Shown here: positions 46,929 to 53,388 of the stretch, in pieces | How the letters are laid out: each line of letters opens with the position of its first letter | How positions within the stretch are numbered: the first letter of the stretch is position 1 | DNA from: a virus | DNA length: 53,388 nt | Reading direction: 5' to 3' (one strand) | IMG/VR virus record: IMGVR_UViG_3300048924_000228 | Location: 1 to 53,388 of that record | The notes under the pieces: generated by a model | Told to the model about the DNA's origin: nothing | The model's database searches: none | What the model saw: only the letters and a program-made list of their open reading frames with translations | Program-made: the position numbers and the translations under genes

Positions 46929-47726
46929 ATGAGCCGCCTCAAGGATACCGACGAGTTCGGAAACCGCATGAAGGCTTACGAGGCTGCGGAGACGGCGCGC
47001 AAGTTTGACGCGACGCTGCCGATATATGCCCGGATCGACGGCCGATCATTTTCCCGGTTCACGCGCGGGATGGATCGCCCCTTCGACGCCAGTATGACCA
47101 AGGCCATGGTCGAGACGACCAAGCACCTTGTCCACGAGACGCACGCGCGGATCGGCTACACGCAGTCCGACGAAATCAGCCTTGTGTGGCTGGCTGACAG
47201 CCCGGAATCGGACGTCTTCTTTTCGGGAAAGGTCCAGAAGATGGCGAGCGTTCTGGCCTCGATGGCCGCCGCCAAGTTTGCGCGCGTCTGCCCGCCCGGA
47301 TACGAGGACAGGATGCCCCATTTTGACTGCCGAGTGTTCCAGCTACCCTCCAAGGAAGAGGCCGCCAACGCCTTCCTGTGGCGCGCTATGGACGCCCGTA
47401 AGAACGCCATCAGCATGGTCGCCCAAAGCCGGTTCTCGCACAAGAAGCTGCACGGCCAGGATCAGAAGGCTATGCTGGCGATGCTCAAGGAGATCGGCGT
47501 GAGCTTTGAGACCTTCCCGCTGGCCTTCCGGCGAGGGTCGTTCGTCCGCCGCTTCAACGTCGAGCGTCTGCTGACGGGCGAGGAACTGGAGCGCATTCCG
47601 GAGAAGCACCGGCCTACCGGACCCGTGATGCGCAGCGAAATGCGCGTGGTCGAGATGCCGCCGTTCAACCGGGTTGCCAACCGCGTCGAGGTGATCTTCG
47701 ACGCGGCACTTCCCCACTCTCCTTGA
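46929..47726 (+). CDS. Thg1-like 3'-5' polymerase (tRNA-His guanylyltransferase family)
   Basis: 265 residues. The catalytic landmarks are all present: PIYARIDGRSFSRFTRGM with metal-binding Asp37, GYTQSDEISLVW with Asp81 and Glu82, and HFDCRVFQLPS, then WRAMDARKNAISMVAQSRF and SHKKLHGQ. Members add nucleotides in the 3'-5' direction to tRNA 5' ends; bacterial and phage relatives often repair truncated tRNAs. Last gene of the rightward operon. Confidence 0.88.
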   Translation: MSRLKDTDEFGNRMKAYEAAETARKFDATLPIYARIDGRSFSRFTRGMDRPFDASMTKAMVETTKHLVHETHARIGYTQSDEISLVWLADSPESDVFFSGKVQKMASVLASMAAAKFARVCPPGYEDRMPHFDCRVFQLPSKEEAANAFLWRAMDARKNAISMVAQSRFSHKKLHGQDQKAMLAMLKEIGVSFETFPLAFRRGSFVRRFNVERLLTGEELERIPEKHRPTGPVMRSEMRVVEMPPFNRVANRVEVIFDAALPHSP

Positions 47727-47735
47727 GACAGCGCC

Positions 47736-49058
47736 CTACAGCGCGAACCGCTTCCGGGCCTGGATCGTCCGCCACCGAACCGTAGCCGTCCCCGCCCCTG
47801 ATCCGATCGCGTAGAGCCGCATCGACATGAACGCGCCGCCGCCCTTCACAGTCACGGGATACGGCGGCGTCTTGAGGAAGTACGTCACGCCGTCGGTCGG
47901 GATTGCGTTGTTGTCCAGCGGCTTCAGATCCGTCAAGTTCCACGTCGTGGTGCCGTCGGCATATTGAAGGTCCATCTGCACCCCGGCCAGGCTCGTTGCA
48001 CCACTGTCGATGACAACGCTGCCGACGCCTTCGAGGAAGTCCCCGATGCTGATGTTCGCGATCACGGCGTCTTGCCGGATGCGGATGATATCGCCAGCGC
48101 CGCCAAAGGTGCACGCCATGATGCACTCTGTTCCAGGCGAACCGTCCGATGGCGTTCCCGTCGAGATCACCGCGGTCTGCGTGCTGCCGCCGCCCGTGCG
48201 GTCTGCCGTCCAGCTTCCCGGAACTGTGCCGGTGATGCCGTTCGAGCCAGAGCCTGTGCCGCCTGATGTCGTCATGAACAGCGGGTTCAGGAGCAGGTTA
48301 TTGGTCGTGATGGCCGTGACCTCGTTCACGTCCGAGGGCAGGTACGGGACAGCCGGCCAGTTTGCAGCCAGGATCGGCGCCAGATCCTTGCCCCCGAAAT
48401 AAGCGCCCTTGTTGCTCTCATGGGTGCCGCTGCCGGCAGCTTCAGCTGCGTAGCCGGACTTGAAGCGAAGCGTCGAGGTGGTGGACGCTGCGGGATCGTG
48501 CATCAATTGCCATGCATCCCAGAGAACAACCCGGCCTTCAGCTTCTGCGAACTCGCGAAGACGCTGGTTGAGGTTGATCACTGCCGCGATCTGCGCGGTC
48601 CCGAACACCTCCGCGCCGCACTCCAGGAAGATGAGCACCTTCTGGCCGCCGGCCCGGATGAACTGCTGGGCCGCCCACTGGATGTTCTGGAAGCAGATCA
48701 GAGCGACGTTTGCGGTCGTGACGGCAACGCCCTGGTTGGGTCCAACCGTGTTGACCGTTGTGTAGCCGACGCCCGCATTGTTGATGTCGTTGACGCCGAT
48801 GCGGATGATCAGCGTACCGGCGCCCGACGCAATGGTCGCTGCGACCCGCGCCAGCATCTGGTCAGACTGATCGCCAGAGTTGCCGCCGTTATAGACCATC
48901 TTGATACGATGGCCGGTGCGAGCCTGTGCGCAGGTGAACGCCGTGTAGCCGCTGAAGCCGAAATTGTTGCCAAGGCTCTGGTAGAACCGAGCGGGCCTAC
49001 TATCACCAAGCGATGCCCCGTAGCCGATTGGCTTCAATGCAGTGAGAATATTGGTCAT
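47736..49058 (-). CDS. SGNH/GDSL esterase tail protein
   Basis: 440 residues. SGNH blocks: GASLGDSRPARFYQ (nucleophile Ser), MVYNGGNSGDQSDQM (Gly/Asn), IIRIGVNDINN (Asn), GTHESNKGAYFGG (His). From about residue 255, a separate beta-sandwich of carbohydrate-binding type ends the protein. Such proteins de-acetylate or bind capsular sugars. Separate from the main tail genes and next to the lysis block; ends converge with the Thg1-like gene. Confidence 0.8.
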   Translation of the reverse strand: MTNILTALKPIGYGASLGDSRPARFYQSLGNNFGFSGYTAFTCAQARTGHRIKMVYNGGNSGDQSDQMLARVAATIASGAGTLIIRIGVNDINNAGVGYTTVNTVGPNQGVAVTTANVALICFQNIQWAAQQFIRAGGQKVLIFLECGAEVFGTAQIAAVINLNQRLREFAEAEGRVVLWDAWQLMHDPAASTTSTLRFKSGYAAEAAGSGTHESNKGAYFGGKDLAPILAANWPAVPYLPSDVNEVTAITTNNLLLNPLFMTTSGGTGSGSNGITGTVPGSWTADRTGGGSTQTAVISTGTPSDGSPGTECIMACTFGGAGDIIRIRQDAVIANISIGDFLEGVGSVVIDSGATSLAGVQMDLQYADGTTTWNLTDLKPLDNNAIPTDGVTYFLKTPPYPVTVKGGGAFMSMRLYAIGSGAGTATVRWRTIQARKRFAL

Positions 49059-49059
49059 A

Positions 49060-49233
49060 TCAGCTCAATCCCGTGGCTATCGTGATGCGCTGCTCAGCGC
49101 CGTTGGTGTCCATGACTGTGATGAATTGTTCGGAGCCGTTGTTGTCGGTCACGGTCGAGAATTGCTCGCCGGGCGGCGGCTGTTGCGCTGACCCAAGGAC
49201 ACCGATGACGAGCATTTTTGGAACATTGATCAT
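49060..49233 (-). CDS. Small protein upstream of the esterase
   Basis: 57 residues. After a hydrophobic start (VPKMLVIGVLG) two imperfect repeats follow (EQFSTVTDNNGS, EQFITVMDTNGA). Adjacent by 1 nt to the esterase, so it may help attach that protein to the virion. Inferred. Confidence 0.55.
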   Translation of the reverse strand: MINVPKMLVIGVLGSAQQPPPGEQFSTVTDNNGSEQFITVMDTNGAEQRITIATGLS

Positions 49234-49478
49234 CGCGTGCACCTCTTGGCCTTCGCTATCGTTTCCTCAGAAACCCCTTCAGTTCGAGCCTTGGCCTCCG
49301 CCGCTTTCTCGCTGCCTGCGATGTCGACCGCACGCCTCGCTATCCAGCAGAAGGCGGCCGATGGCGCTTGCCTGGAGATCACGACTTCGGCCGCGCCGGC
49401 AGTGCCCACAGCAACGAGCAAGACAAAGGCCGCAATCACACCTGCTGTCAGGAAGGTTTTGGCGTCATCCCGGTTCAT
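49230..49478 (-). CDS. Small exported or anchored protein
   Basis: 82 residues. One hydrophobic segment (TAGVIAAFVLLVAVGTAGAA) and then a soluble part with FCWIARRAVDIAGSEKAAEA. ATGA coupled on both sides. Confidence 0.55.
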   Translation of the reverse strand: MNRDDAKTFLTAGVIAAFVLLVAVGTAGAAEVVISRQAPSAAFCWIARRAVDIAGSEKAAEAKARTEGVSEETIAKAKRCTR

Positions 49479-49813
49479 TGGACCGACACCCGCGCCGTTC
49501 CGCCCATGCCCAGAGCCCGCGCGGCTCCGTAGGAGAGGTCAACGCATCGTCCGCGCACGAATGGGCCGCGATCGTTCACCCGCACCGTGACGCTCCGGCC
49601 GGTCTCCTGAGAGGTGACGACGATAACAGTTCCGAAAGGCCGAGTTCGATGGGCGGCGGTCATGGCTAGCGGGTTCATCCGCTCTCCTGAGGCGGTCCGG
49701 CGCCCTCCGTAGCCATCGCCAACGCCATAGTGGGATGCGATGCAGGTTTCGGCTCGAGCGGTAGATGCGACGCAGGCGAACGCCAGCGCGGCCAGAAAAA
49801 GGCGAGACTTCAT
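49475..49813 (-). CDS. RlpA-like double-psi beta-barrel protein
   Basis: 112 residues with a signal peptide ending ARA. CIASHYGVGDGYGGRRTASG, MTAAHRTRPFGTVIVV and VRVNDRGPFVRGRCVDLS cover the full RlpA barrel including the catalytic Asp in NDRGP. Host RlpA is a septal lytic transglycosylase; here probably a peptidoglycan hydrolase assisting lysis or DNA entry. The SPOR domain of host RlpA is absent. Confidence 0.85.
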   Translation of the reverse strand: MKSRLFLAALAFACVASTARAETCIASHYGVGDGYGGRRTASGERMNPLAMTAAHRTRPFGTVIVVTSQETGRSVTVRVNDRGPFVRGRCVDLSYGAARALGMGGTARVSVQ

Positions 49814-49839
49814 TTGTGATGCTTTCGTGTGGTGATGGA

Positions 49840-49956
49840 TTAGATCGGCAGACGAGCCGGCATCGTCAGCAGCAGGATGAGAACGGCGATGAGGGCGAAC
49901 AGGCCCATGCCAGTCAGGATCAGGAACAAGCGGGCCGCTCGTTTAACGTAAGGCAT
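49840..49956 (-). CDS. Small membrane protein of the lysis block
   Basis: 38 residues: basic start (PYVKRAARLF) then one membrane helix (LILTGMGLFALIAVLILLLT). Could be an antiholin-type or accessory protein. Confidence 0.5.
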   Translation of the reverse strand: MPYVKRAARLFLILTGMGLFALIAVLILLLTMPARLPI

Positions 49957-49976
49957 CGGACTGACTCGCAGGGTCT

Positions 49977-50168
49977 TCAATTCTTGGACAGTGAGCGGAT
50001 GGATATTTCGTATCTGTCACCGTCGAACATATCCCCGCGCTCACGCATCAGGTTGAGGACTACGTATTCGCCATAAAGGCCGTAGTCAGGGTCGATATCG
50101 AATTGCGATTTGACGATGCGGAACGTGGGGCGGATGATCTGGCACTTGGCCTTGAGGAGGATCGGCAT
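49977..50168 (-). CDS. Small hypothetical protein
   Basis: 63 residues from the ATG at 50168, next to the upstream stop (TGACATG). PILLKAKCQIIRPTFRIVKS, then DYGLYGEYVVLNLM, beta-rich. No family. Confidence 0.5.
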   Translation of the reverse strand: MPILLKAKCQIIRPTFRIVKSQFDIDPDYGLYGEYVVLNLMRERGDMFDGDRYEISIRSLSKN

Positions 50169-50169
50169 G

Positions 50170-50688
50170 TCAGTGCCGGAGAAAAATAGCCGCCGCAGCG
50201 ACGACAAGACCGACTATCCCGATCAGGTAGCCCCAGAGATCGCCAGCTCCTTTTGACTTTCCCTCCCCGGTGTCAAGGCGCGACGTCAGGCGGTCTATCT
50301 TTTCGTTGGTCGCTTTGCTGGCCTCGTTCGTGGCCTTTGTCACTGCCTCGATCTGTTTGGTAAGGGACTCTTCGATCTTGTCCCTTGTGTCGTTCGCCGA
50401 CTTGAAGGCCGCATCCAACCTGGTCTGGTTGTCTTCTCTCGCTTGCCTGCCTAACTTGTCGAGTCCCTGAAACTTCTCCTCGTGAAGGTCGCGTAGATTT
50501 CCGATCGCGTCAGCTGTCTCGACGTATTTATGATCAAGGCGGCTTTCTAGTGAATCGGTTCGGACCTCGTGGGTCTTGAACTTTTCAGAGTTCAGCTCCT
50601 TGAGATGGTTTATCTCTCTGAGCAGGCTTTCCGTCGTGAGTAAAGTTGGATCTGGATCAGGCTTGTTAGGCTGTTGCGGCGCCGCCAT
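50170..50688 (-). CDS. Tail-anchored coiled-coil membrane protein
   Basis: 172 residues. A long coiled coil (about residues 20-140; LLREINHLKELNSEKFKTHE and ATNEASKATNEKIDRLTSRL) ends in a membrane helix (LWGYLIGIVGLVVAAAAIFL). Inside-out counterpart of the neighbour at 50716. Role unknown; a pairing that spans membrane and cytoplasm is possible. Confidence 0.65.
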   Translation of the reverse strand: MAAPQQPNKPDPDPTLLTTESLLREINHLKELNSEKFKTHEVRTDSLESRLDHKYVETADAIGNLRDLHEEKFQGLDKLGRQAREDNQTRLDAAFKSANDTRDKIEESLTKQIEAVTKATNEASKATNEKIDRLTSRLDTGEGKSKGAGDLWGYLIGIVGLVVAAAAIFLRH

Positions 50689-50715
50689 TTATGCCCCCGA
50701 AGGGGCGGAATGCCC

Positions 50716-51132
50716 CTATGACTTCTCGTCCTGCTTCTTCTCGATGCGCTCCAAGCGCTGCGTGATGTTCGCGAAATTTACCGTCAGAAAATCATCGTGC
50801 TGCTTCATGTGGATCAGGAAGTCATCCTTGCGGATGTAGTTGTCTCGAACATGAAACTCGAACAGCCGAACGTGCTCCTTCAGAGCATTGAGAGAGTCGC
50901 CAACGTTGTGAGTTGCGCGCTCATGGCGGACCTCAAACTCGCTCTTGGTCGAATCTATGCGCTCTTCGATTTCATTTTTGGTTGCCGTCAAGGCTGACGT
51001 CAGGCGCGTTTCCACGGCCGTCAGGTTCTTCGACAAGTTCCAACCGCCACCGAAAATCCGCTGCCCTAAATTAAGGACCAGCGTGATTCCAGCGAAGACC
51101 AGCGCAATGATAGCGACAGCATTACTGTCCAT
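50716..51132 (-). CDS. N-anchored coiled-coil membrane protein
   Basis: 138 residues. One membrane helix (AVAIIALVFAGITLVLNLG) followed by a coiled coil (NEIEERIDSTKSEFEVRHER, then ITQRLERIEKKQDEK). Topology is the mirror image of the preceding neighbour. No family recognised. Confidence 0.65.
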   Translation of the reverse strand: MDSNAVAIIALVFAGITLVLNLGQRIFGGGWNLSKNLTAVETRLTSALTATKNEIEERIDSTKSEFEVRHERATHNVGDSLNALKEHVRLFEFHVRDNYIRKDDFLIHMKQHDDFLTVNFANITQRLERIEKKQDEKS

Positions 51133-51283
51133 TGCGCAGCATCTTCCGTGAGCAATTTTGGACAGCCCCCCTTAAGGAACCTGTGATTGAGTATCCGGCA
51201 GCCATCATATTTAGCCCTTGTCCGAGGGTTAATTGGGTGGTCAGGCTCGGCCTCACGTTACGAGCGCGAGGTCGGGCCGCTTG
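51133..51283. other. Spacer between the coiled-coil and spanin genes
   Basis: 151 bases without a gene. CGGCCTC and GAGGTCG (about 51249-51275) form a weak stem; a T-rich run follows on the plus strand. No promoter is convincing. Confidence 0.4.
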
Positions 51284-51499
51284 TTATTTCTTGGGTACGC
51301 ACTGATCTCGATAGGTCAATTCATTCGCAAGAATACGCTTCTTCACGTCCAGCGCAGCAGTAATCGCGCCGTCGCCCTTTTGAACGACGACGCGATTATA
51401 GACCTGGCAGAAGGAGTCGGTCAGCGGTGGTGCGTGGGCGCAGCTACCTAGGCTCAAGGCCGCGCAAACCAGAATCCACCTCTTCAGGTGACATCGCAT
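51284..51499 (-). CDS. o-spanin (Rz1-like outer-membrane lipoprotein)
   Basis: 71 residues. Signal peptide with lipobox LSLGSC (Cys20), then a short periplasmic domain with DSFCQVYNRVVV and LTYRDQCVP, a pattern usual in alphaproteobacterial Rz1-like proteins. It starts 56 nt inside the upstream i-spanin gene, the classic nested spanin arrangement. Confidence 0.75.
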   Translation of the reverse strand: MRCHLKRWILVCAALSLGSCAHAPPLTDSFCQVYNRVVVQKGDGAITAALDVKKRILANELTYRDQCVPKK

Positions 51500-51668
51500 T
51501 GACCTTCTCCATAATTGCCCTGCCGGCTTCAGTCTTGACGAAGATGGATTGCGTTACCTCAGCAATCGCCTTGTCGTAGCCCTGAGATATCAGCCCGCGC
51601 TCGTGAGCCCAGGTCATGATGCCATTCACGAACTTAAGCAGCGCGAGCGCGAACGATACCCAGCCCAC
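51444..51668 (-). CDS. i-spanin-like inner membrane protein
   Basis: 74 residues: an N-terminal helix (WVSFALALLKFVNGIMTWAH) and a charged helical periplasmic part. Together with the overlapping lipoprotein it would span the envelope and fuse the two membranes at lysis. Shorter than lambda Rz. Confidence 0.65.
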   Translation of the reverse strand: MGWVSFALALLKFVNGIMTWAHERGLISQGYDKAIAEVTQSIFVKTEAGRAIMEKVNAMSPEEVDSGLRGLEPR

Positions 51669-51671
51669 GGC

Positions 51672-51926
51672 TCAGAGACCCGGACCGGTGCTCACTGCGC
51701 CAGTCGCGTTGCTCACGGTCGGAACGTCGGCCCGCGCAGCAACGGCGTCAGGGACAGCCGTGGTTCCGGACTTCACGAACAGGCCCCAGAGTACCGCACC
51801 GATCGAGCCGACCGCGCCGATGATCGACGTGACCTGATCGGCCGAGAGATAACCCTTGCCGGTCAAGAAACCGCCGCCCGCGATCAGGATGTAGCGCAGA
51901 ATCTGCCAAACAGTATCCCACTTCAT
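51672..51926 (-). CDS. Holin (Pam3-gp28-like)
   Basis: 84 residues. KWDTVWQILRYILIAGGGFL, TGKGYLSADQVTSIIGAVGS and IGAVLWGLFVKSGTTAVP match the Pam3-gp28 type small holin: two membrane helices around a short loop. The ATG at 51926 follows GGAG. Opens the inner membrane to time lysis. Confidence 0.75.
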   Translation of the reverse strand: MKWDTVWQILRYILIAGGGFLTGKGYLSADQVTSIIGAVGSIGAVLWGLFVKSGTTAVPDAVAARADVPTVSNATGAVSTGPGL

Positions 51927-52013
51927 TTCATAGTCTCCAGTGATGCTTGATTTGCGCGATGCCGTCACGCGGCGGAAATTGGCGCCGGGATATCCCGCCC
52001 GGCTCGGGTCTGG

Positions 52014-52529
52014 TCAGGAGGTCGGCGCGTCGGGGACGAGGTCGTCAACGGCCTTCACGGCCGTATCGAGGTCGGCGACCCGCTGCTGGAGCGACAGGGC
52101 CTTGACCACAACCGCATCGATCTTCTCCTGCATTGCAGGATCCGTGACCTGGTTGCGCAGGTCCGCGATCTGGGCGAGCAGAGCCGAGGTTTCGCCGCTG
52201 ACCTTACCGACTTCGGTAGAAATTCCGTCGAGGCCCGTGCTCACTGCGTCGAGAGCCGCATCGACATCTTCAATTTTTGCCATGATGAGTTCCTGTCTTT
52301 CGTGGATGAAGCCGAGCATTTGTTCGATCCGGCAAAGCTGCTCGGCGCCGGCTTTGTCGAGATGGTAGAAGTGATGGACTTCTAAGCGCATGGGCACGGC
52401 CTCCGGCGCGATAGCCCCTCGCGCGGTCGATTTGTGGCTAGTGATGAAATTGATCGCGTAGAGAGACGCTCCGAGCACGGCCGCAAGCGCCAGAGCAAAG
52501 AGCGCGATGTGCCACAGTTGAAGCCTCAC
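52014..52529 (-). CDS. Membrane-anchored coiled-coil protein of the lysis block
   Basis: 171 residues. One membrane helix (ALFALALAAVLGASLYAINF), then a linker with HHFYHLDKAGAEQLCRIEQM and a coiled coil (DAVSTGLDGISTEVGKVSG). An internal ATG at 52283 with CAGGAACTC upstream would make a soluble 89-residue form. Two products from one gene are thus possible. The start overlaps the endolysin stop. Confidence 0.6.
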   Translation of the reverse strand: MRLQLWHIALFALALAAVLGASLYAINFITSHKSTARGAIAPEAVPMRLEVHHFYHLDKAGAEQLCRIEQMLGFIHERQELIMAKIEDVDAALDAVSTGLDGISTEVGKVSGETSALLAQIADLRNQVTDPAMQEKIDAVVVKALSLQQRVADLDTAVKAVDDLVPDAPTS

Positions 52530-53287
52530 GCCTCGCTGCCTGACTTAACCGCACTCCCCGTGGCGCCCAGCTTCCTTCCAGTGGTCGGAACGGCTACGCC
52601 GGCGGGCCAGCGGATGCCCTTCACGGGCCTGGACTTGGCAATCTTGGTGATGTTGACGCTGTCGGACTGGTTGCCGCCTCGGCAATAGTAATAGGTCGCG
52701 TCCTCGCTCTCGTAGAGGGTGACGTGGCCGCCACCGGTGCGGCTGTAGACGAGCACGGCACCTGGCGTCGGCACCTTCAGGGCCTGCCCCCAATCGGCCC
52801 AGGCGAGCGCTGAGAGCGGCGCGGAGCACGGCTTGATGCCGTTAACCGCCATGACATAGCCCATCTGGAGGCCGCACCAGGGGATGCTGTCGTGGTTATA
52901 CCAGCCGACGTTCCCCTTGAGGTCCGGGTAGCGCCGGACGATCTCATGGGCCATCTCGACGATGAAGGGATTGTCCTTCGAGCCCGGGGCCTCGAGCGTG
53001 CCAGTCAGGGCCCGCATCGTGGCGAGCCAAGGGGCGACCTTCAGCACCGAGGGAGGCGGCGCGATCTTGTCGAGCTCTACCGCGGTCGGGCCGTCGACTA
53101 CGCCGTCCGGCTTCAGCCCGTGGACGGCCTCAAAAGCCTTCAGCGCCGTCTGCGTGATCGGGCCAAACTCGCTGTCGGCCTGGATGTCGTATCCCGCATT
53201 GCGAAGGGCGATCTGGACGGCGGTCACGGCTGGCCCAATTGCGCCCATGCGCAAGGGGCCAGCCGCCACTAGGGCAGCGATGGTCAT
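52526..53287 (-). CDS. Endolysin: peptidoglycan-binding plus CHAP/NlpC-type amidase
   Basis: 253 residues. Residues 14-75 are a PG_binding_1 domain (MGAIGPAVTAVQIALRNAGY, then FGPITQTALKAFEAVHGLKP). Residues about 85-225 are a TIGR02594-type cysteine peptidase/amidase: Cys in DSIPWCGLQMGYVM, His in GGHVTLYES and the Asn of GGNQSDSV. No signal peptide, so release depends on the holin. The start lies in the terminal overlap. Confidence 0.9.
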   Translation of the reverse strand: MTIAALVAAGPLRMGAIGPAVTAVQIALRNAGYDIQADSEFGPITQTALKAFEAVHGLKPDGVVDGPTAVELDKIAPPPSVLKVAPWLATMRALTGTLEAPGSKDNPFIVEMAHEIVRRYPDLKGNVGWYNHDSIPWCGLQMGYVMAVNGIKPCSAPLSALAWADWGQALKVPTPGAVLVYSRTGGGHVTLYESEDATYYYCRGGNQSDSVNITKIAKSRPVKGIRWPAGVAVPTTGRKLGATGSAVKSGSEA

Positions 53288-53388
53288 GGTCGTCTCCGAT
53301 GTAGTAGTGAGGTTGCTCTATTGTAGATTGTGAGTAGGTTAGGCCGGCTGCTTTAGAGCCCAACCTTTGGATCGCAGTAGTCTTGGAG
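53263..53388. repeat. 126-bp direct repeat, right copy
   Basis: Right-hand copy of 13-138. It carries the intact 5' end of the endolysin gene. The part after 53287 is the divergent spacer between endolysin and the membrane-protein gene that starts at 150 (equivalent to 53400 on the circle). On the minus strand a TACAAT hexamer sits about 30 nt upstream of the endolysin start, with the ribosome site GGAGACGACC before the ATG. No convincing -35 was seen. Confidence 0.95.

Overview
The window is an essentially complete genome of a temperate tailed phage (siphovirus-like) of an alphaproteobacterium. Bases 13-138 recur exactly at 53263-53388, so the sequence closes into a circle of about 53,250 bp; the first 12 bases do not fit the closure. 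A host in the Bradyrhizobium/Rhodopseudomonas part of the Hyphomicrobiales is inferred from the GcrA homologue (a family confined to Alphaproteobacteria), the high GC content, an alphaproteobacterial-type parS sequence and the style of the small genes. No host DNA is present to prove it.

Layout. (1) 150-1424, plus strand: a lone polytopic membrane protein, probably a lysogenic-conversion gene. (2) 1405-21563, minus strand, read right to left: small and large terminase, a prohead protease fused to the HK97-fold major capsid protein, a capsid terminator, four small virion-type proteins, portal, a collagen-like protein, connector, head closure, tail terminator, tail tube, tail chaperones with a -1 frameshift, tape measure, tail-tip proteins and tail fibre/spike. 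Portal lies downstream of capsid, which is not the usual order. (3) 21701-23294: two HNH genes, a broken copy of an HNH 3' end, a DksA-type zinc finger, and an intergenic patch with a perfect DnaA box and a tRNA-arm-like hairpin. (4) 23295-31298, minus strand: a tight early operon, mostly with 4-nt stop/start overlaps, encoding a NusG-like protein, a replication initiator with repeats inside its gene, a nucleotide-sugar-type hydrolase, a DNA methyltransferase, GcrA, a DnaA domain-IV protein and a regulator. A parS-like site lies inside this operon. (5) 31868-33275: immunity region with an XRE repressor, a Cro/YdaS-like protein probably made from a leaderless mRNA, a lipoprotein and two nearly identical 28-bp operator/promoter sites. 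(6) 33305-47726, plus strand: about 48 mostly tiny, translationally coupled genes, including a Ref/DUF968-type nuclease, a gene with a 39-unit hexanucleotide repeat, a tyrosine integrase, a Lar-type antirestriction protein and a Thg1-like polymerase. (7) 47736-53287, minus strand: SGNH esterase/tail protein, RlpA-like protein, membrane coiled-coil proteins, overlapping spanins, holin and endolysin.

How it fits together. The repressor probably binds the paired operators to silence the rightward early operon in the lysogen, while the adjacent lipoprotein and the membrane protein at 150-1424 may alter the lysogen's envelope. After induction the minus-strand early operon would supply replication, methylation and host cell-cycle-like regulators, followed by packaging and morphogenesis genes, with the holin-spanin-endolysin block lysing the cell.

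The most unusual theme is the co-location of GcrA, the DnaA DNA-binding domain, an adenine/cytosine methyltransferase, a DnaA box and a parS-like centromere. These are parts that alphaproteobacteria use to run their cell cycle, and the proposal that the phage uses them together is inference.
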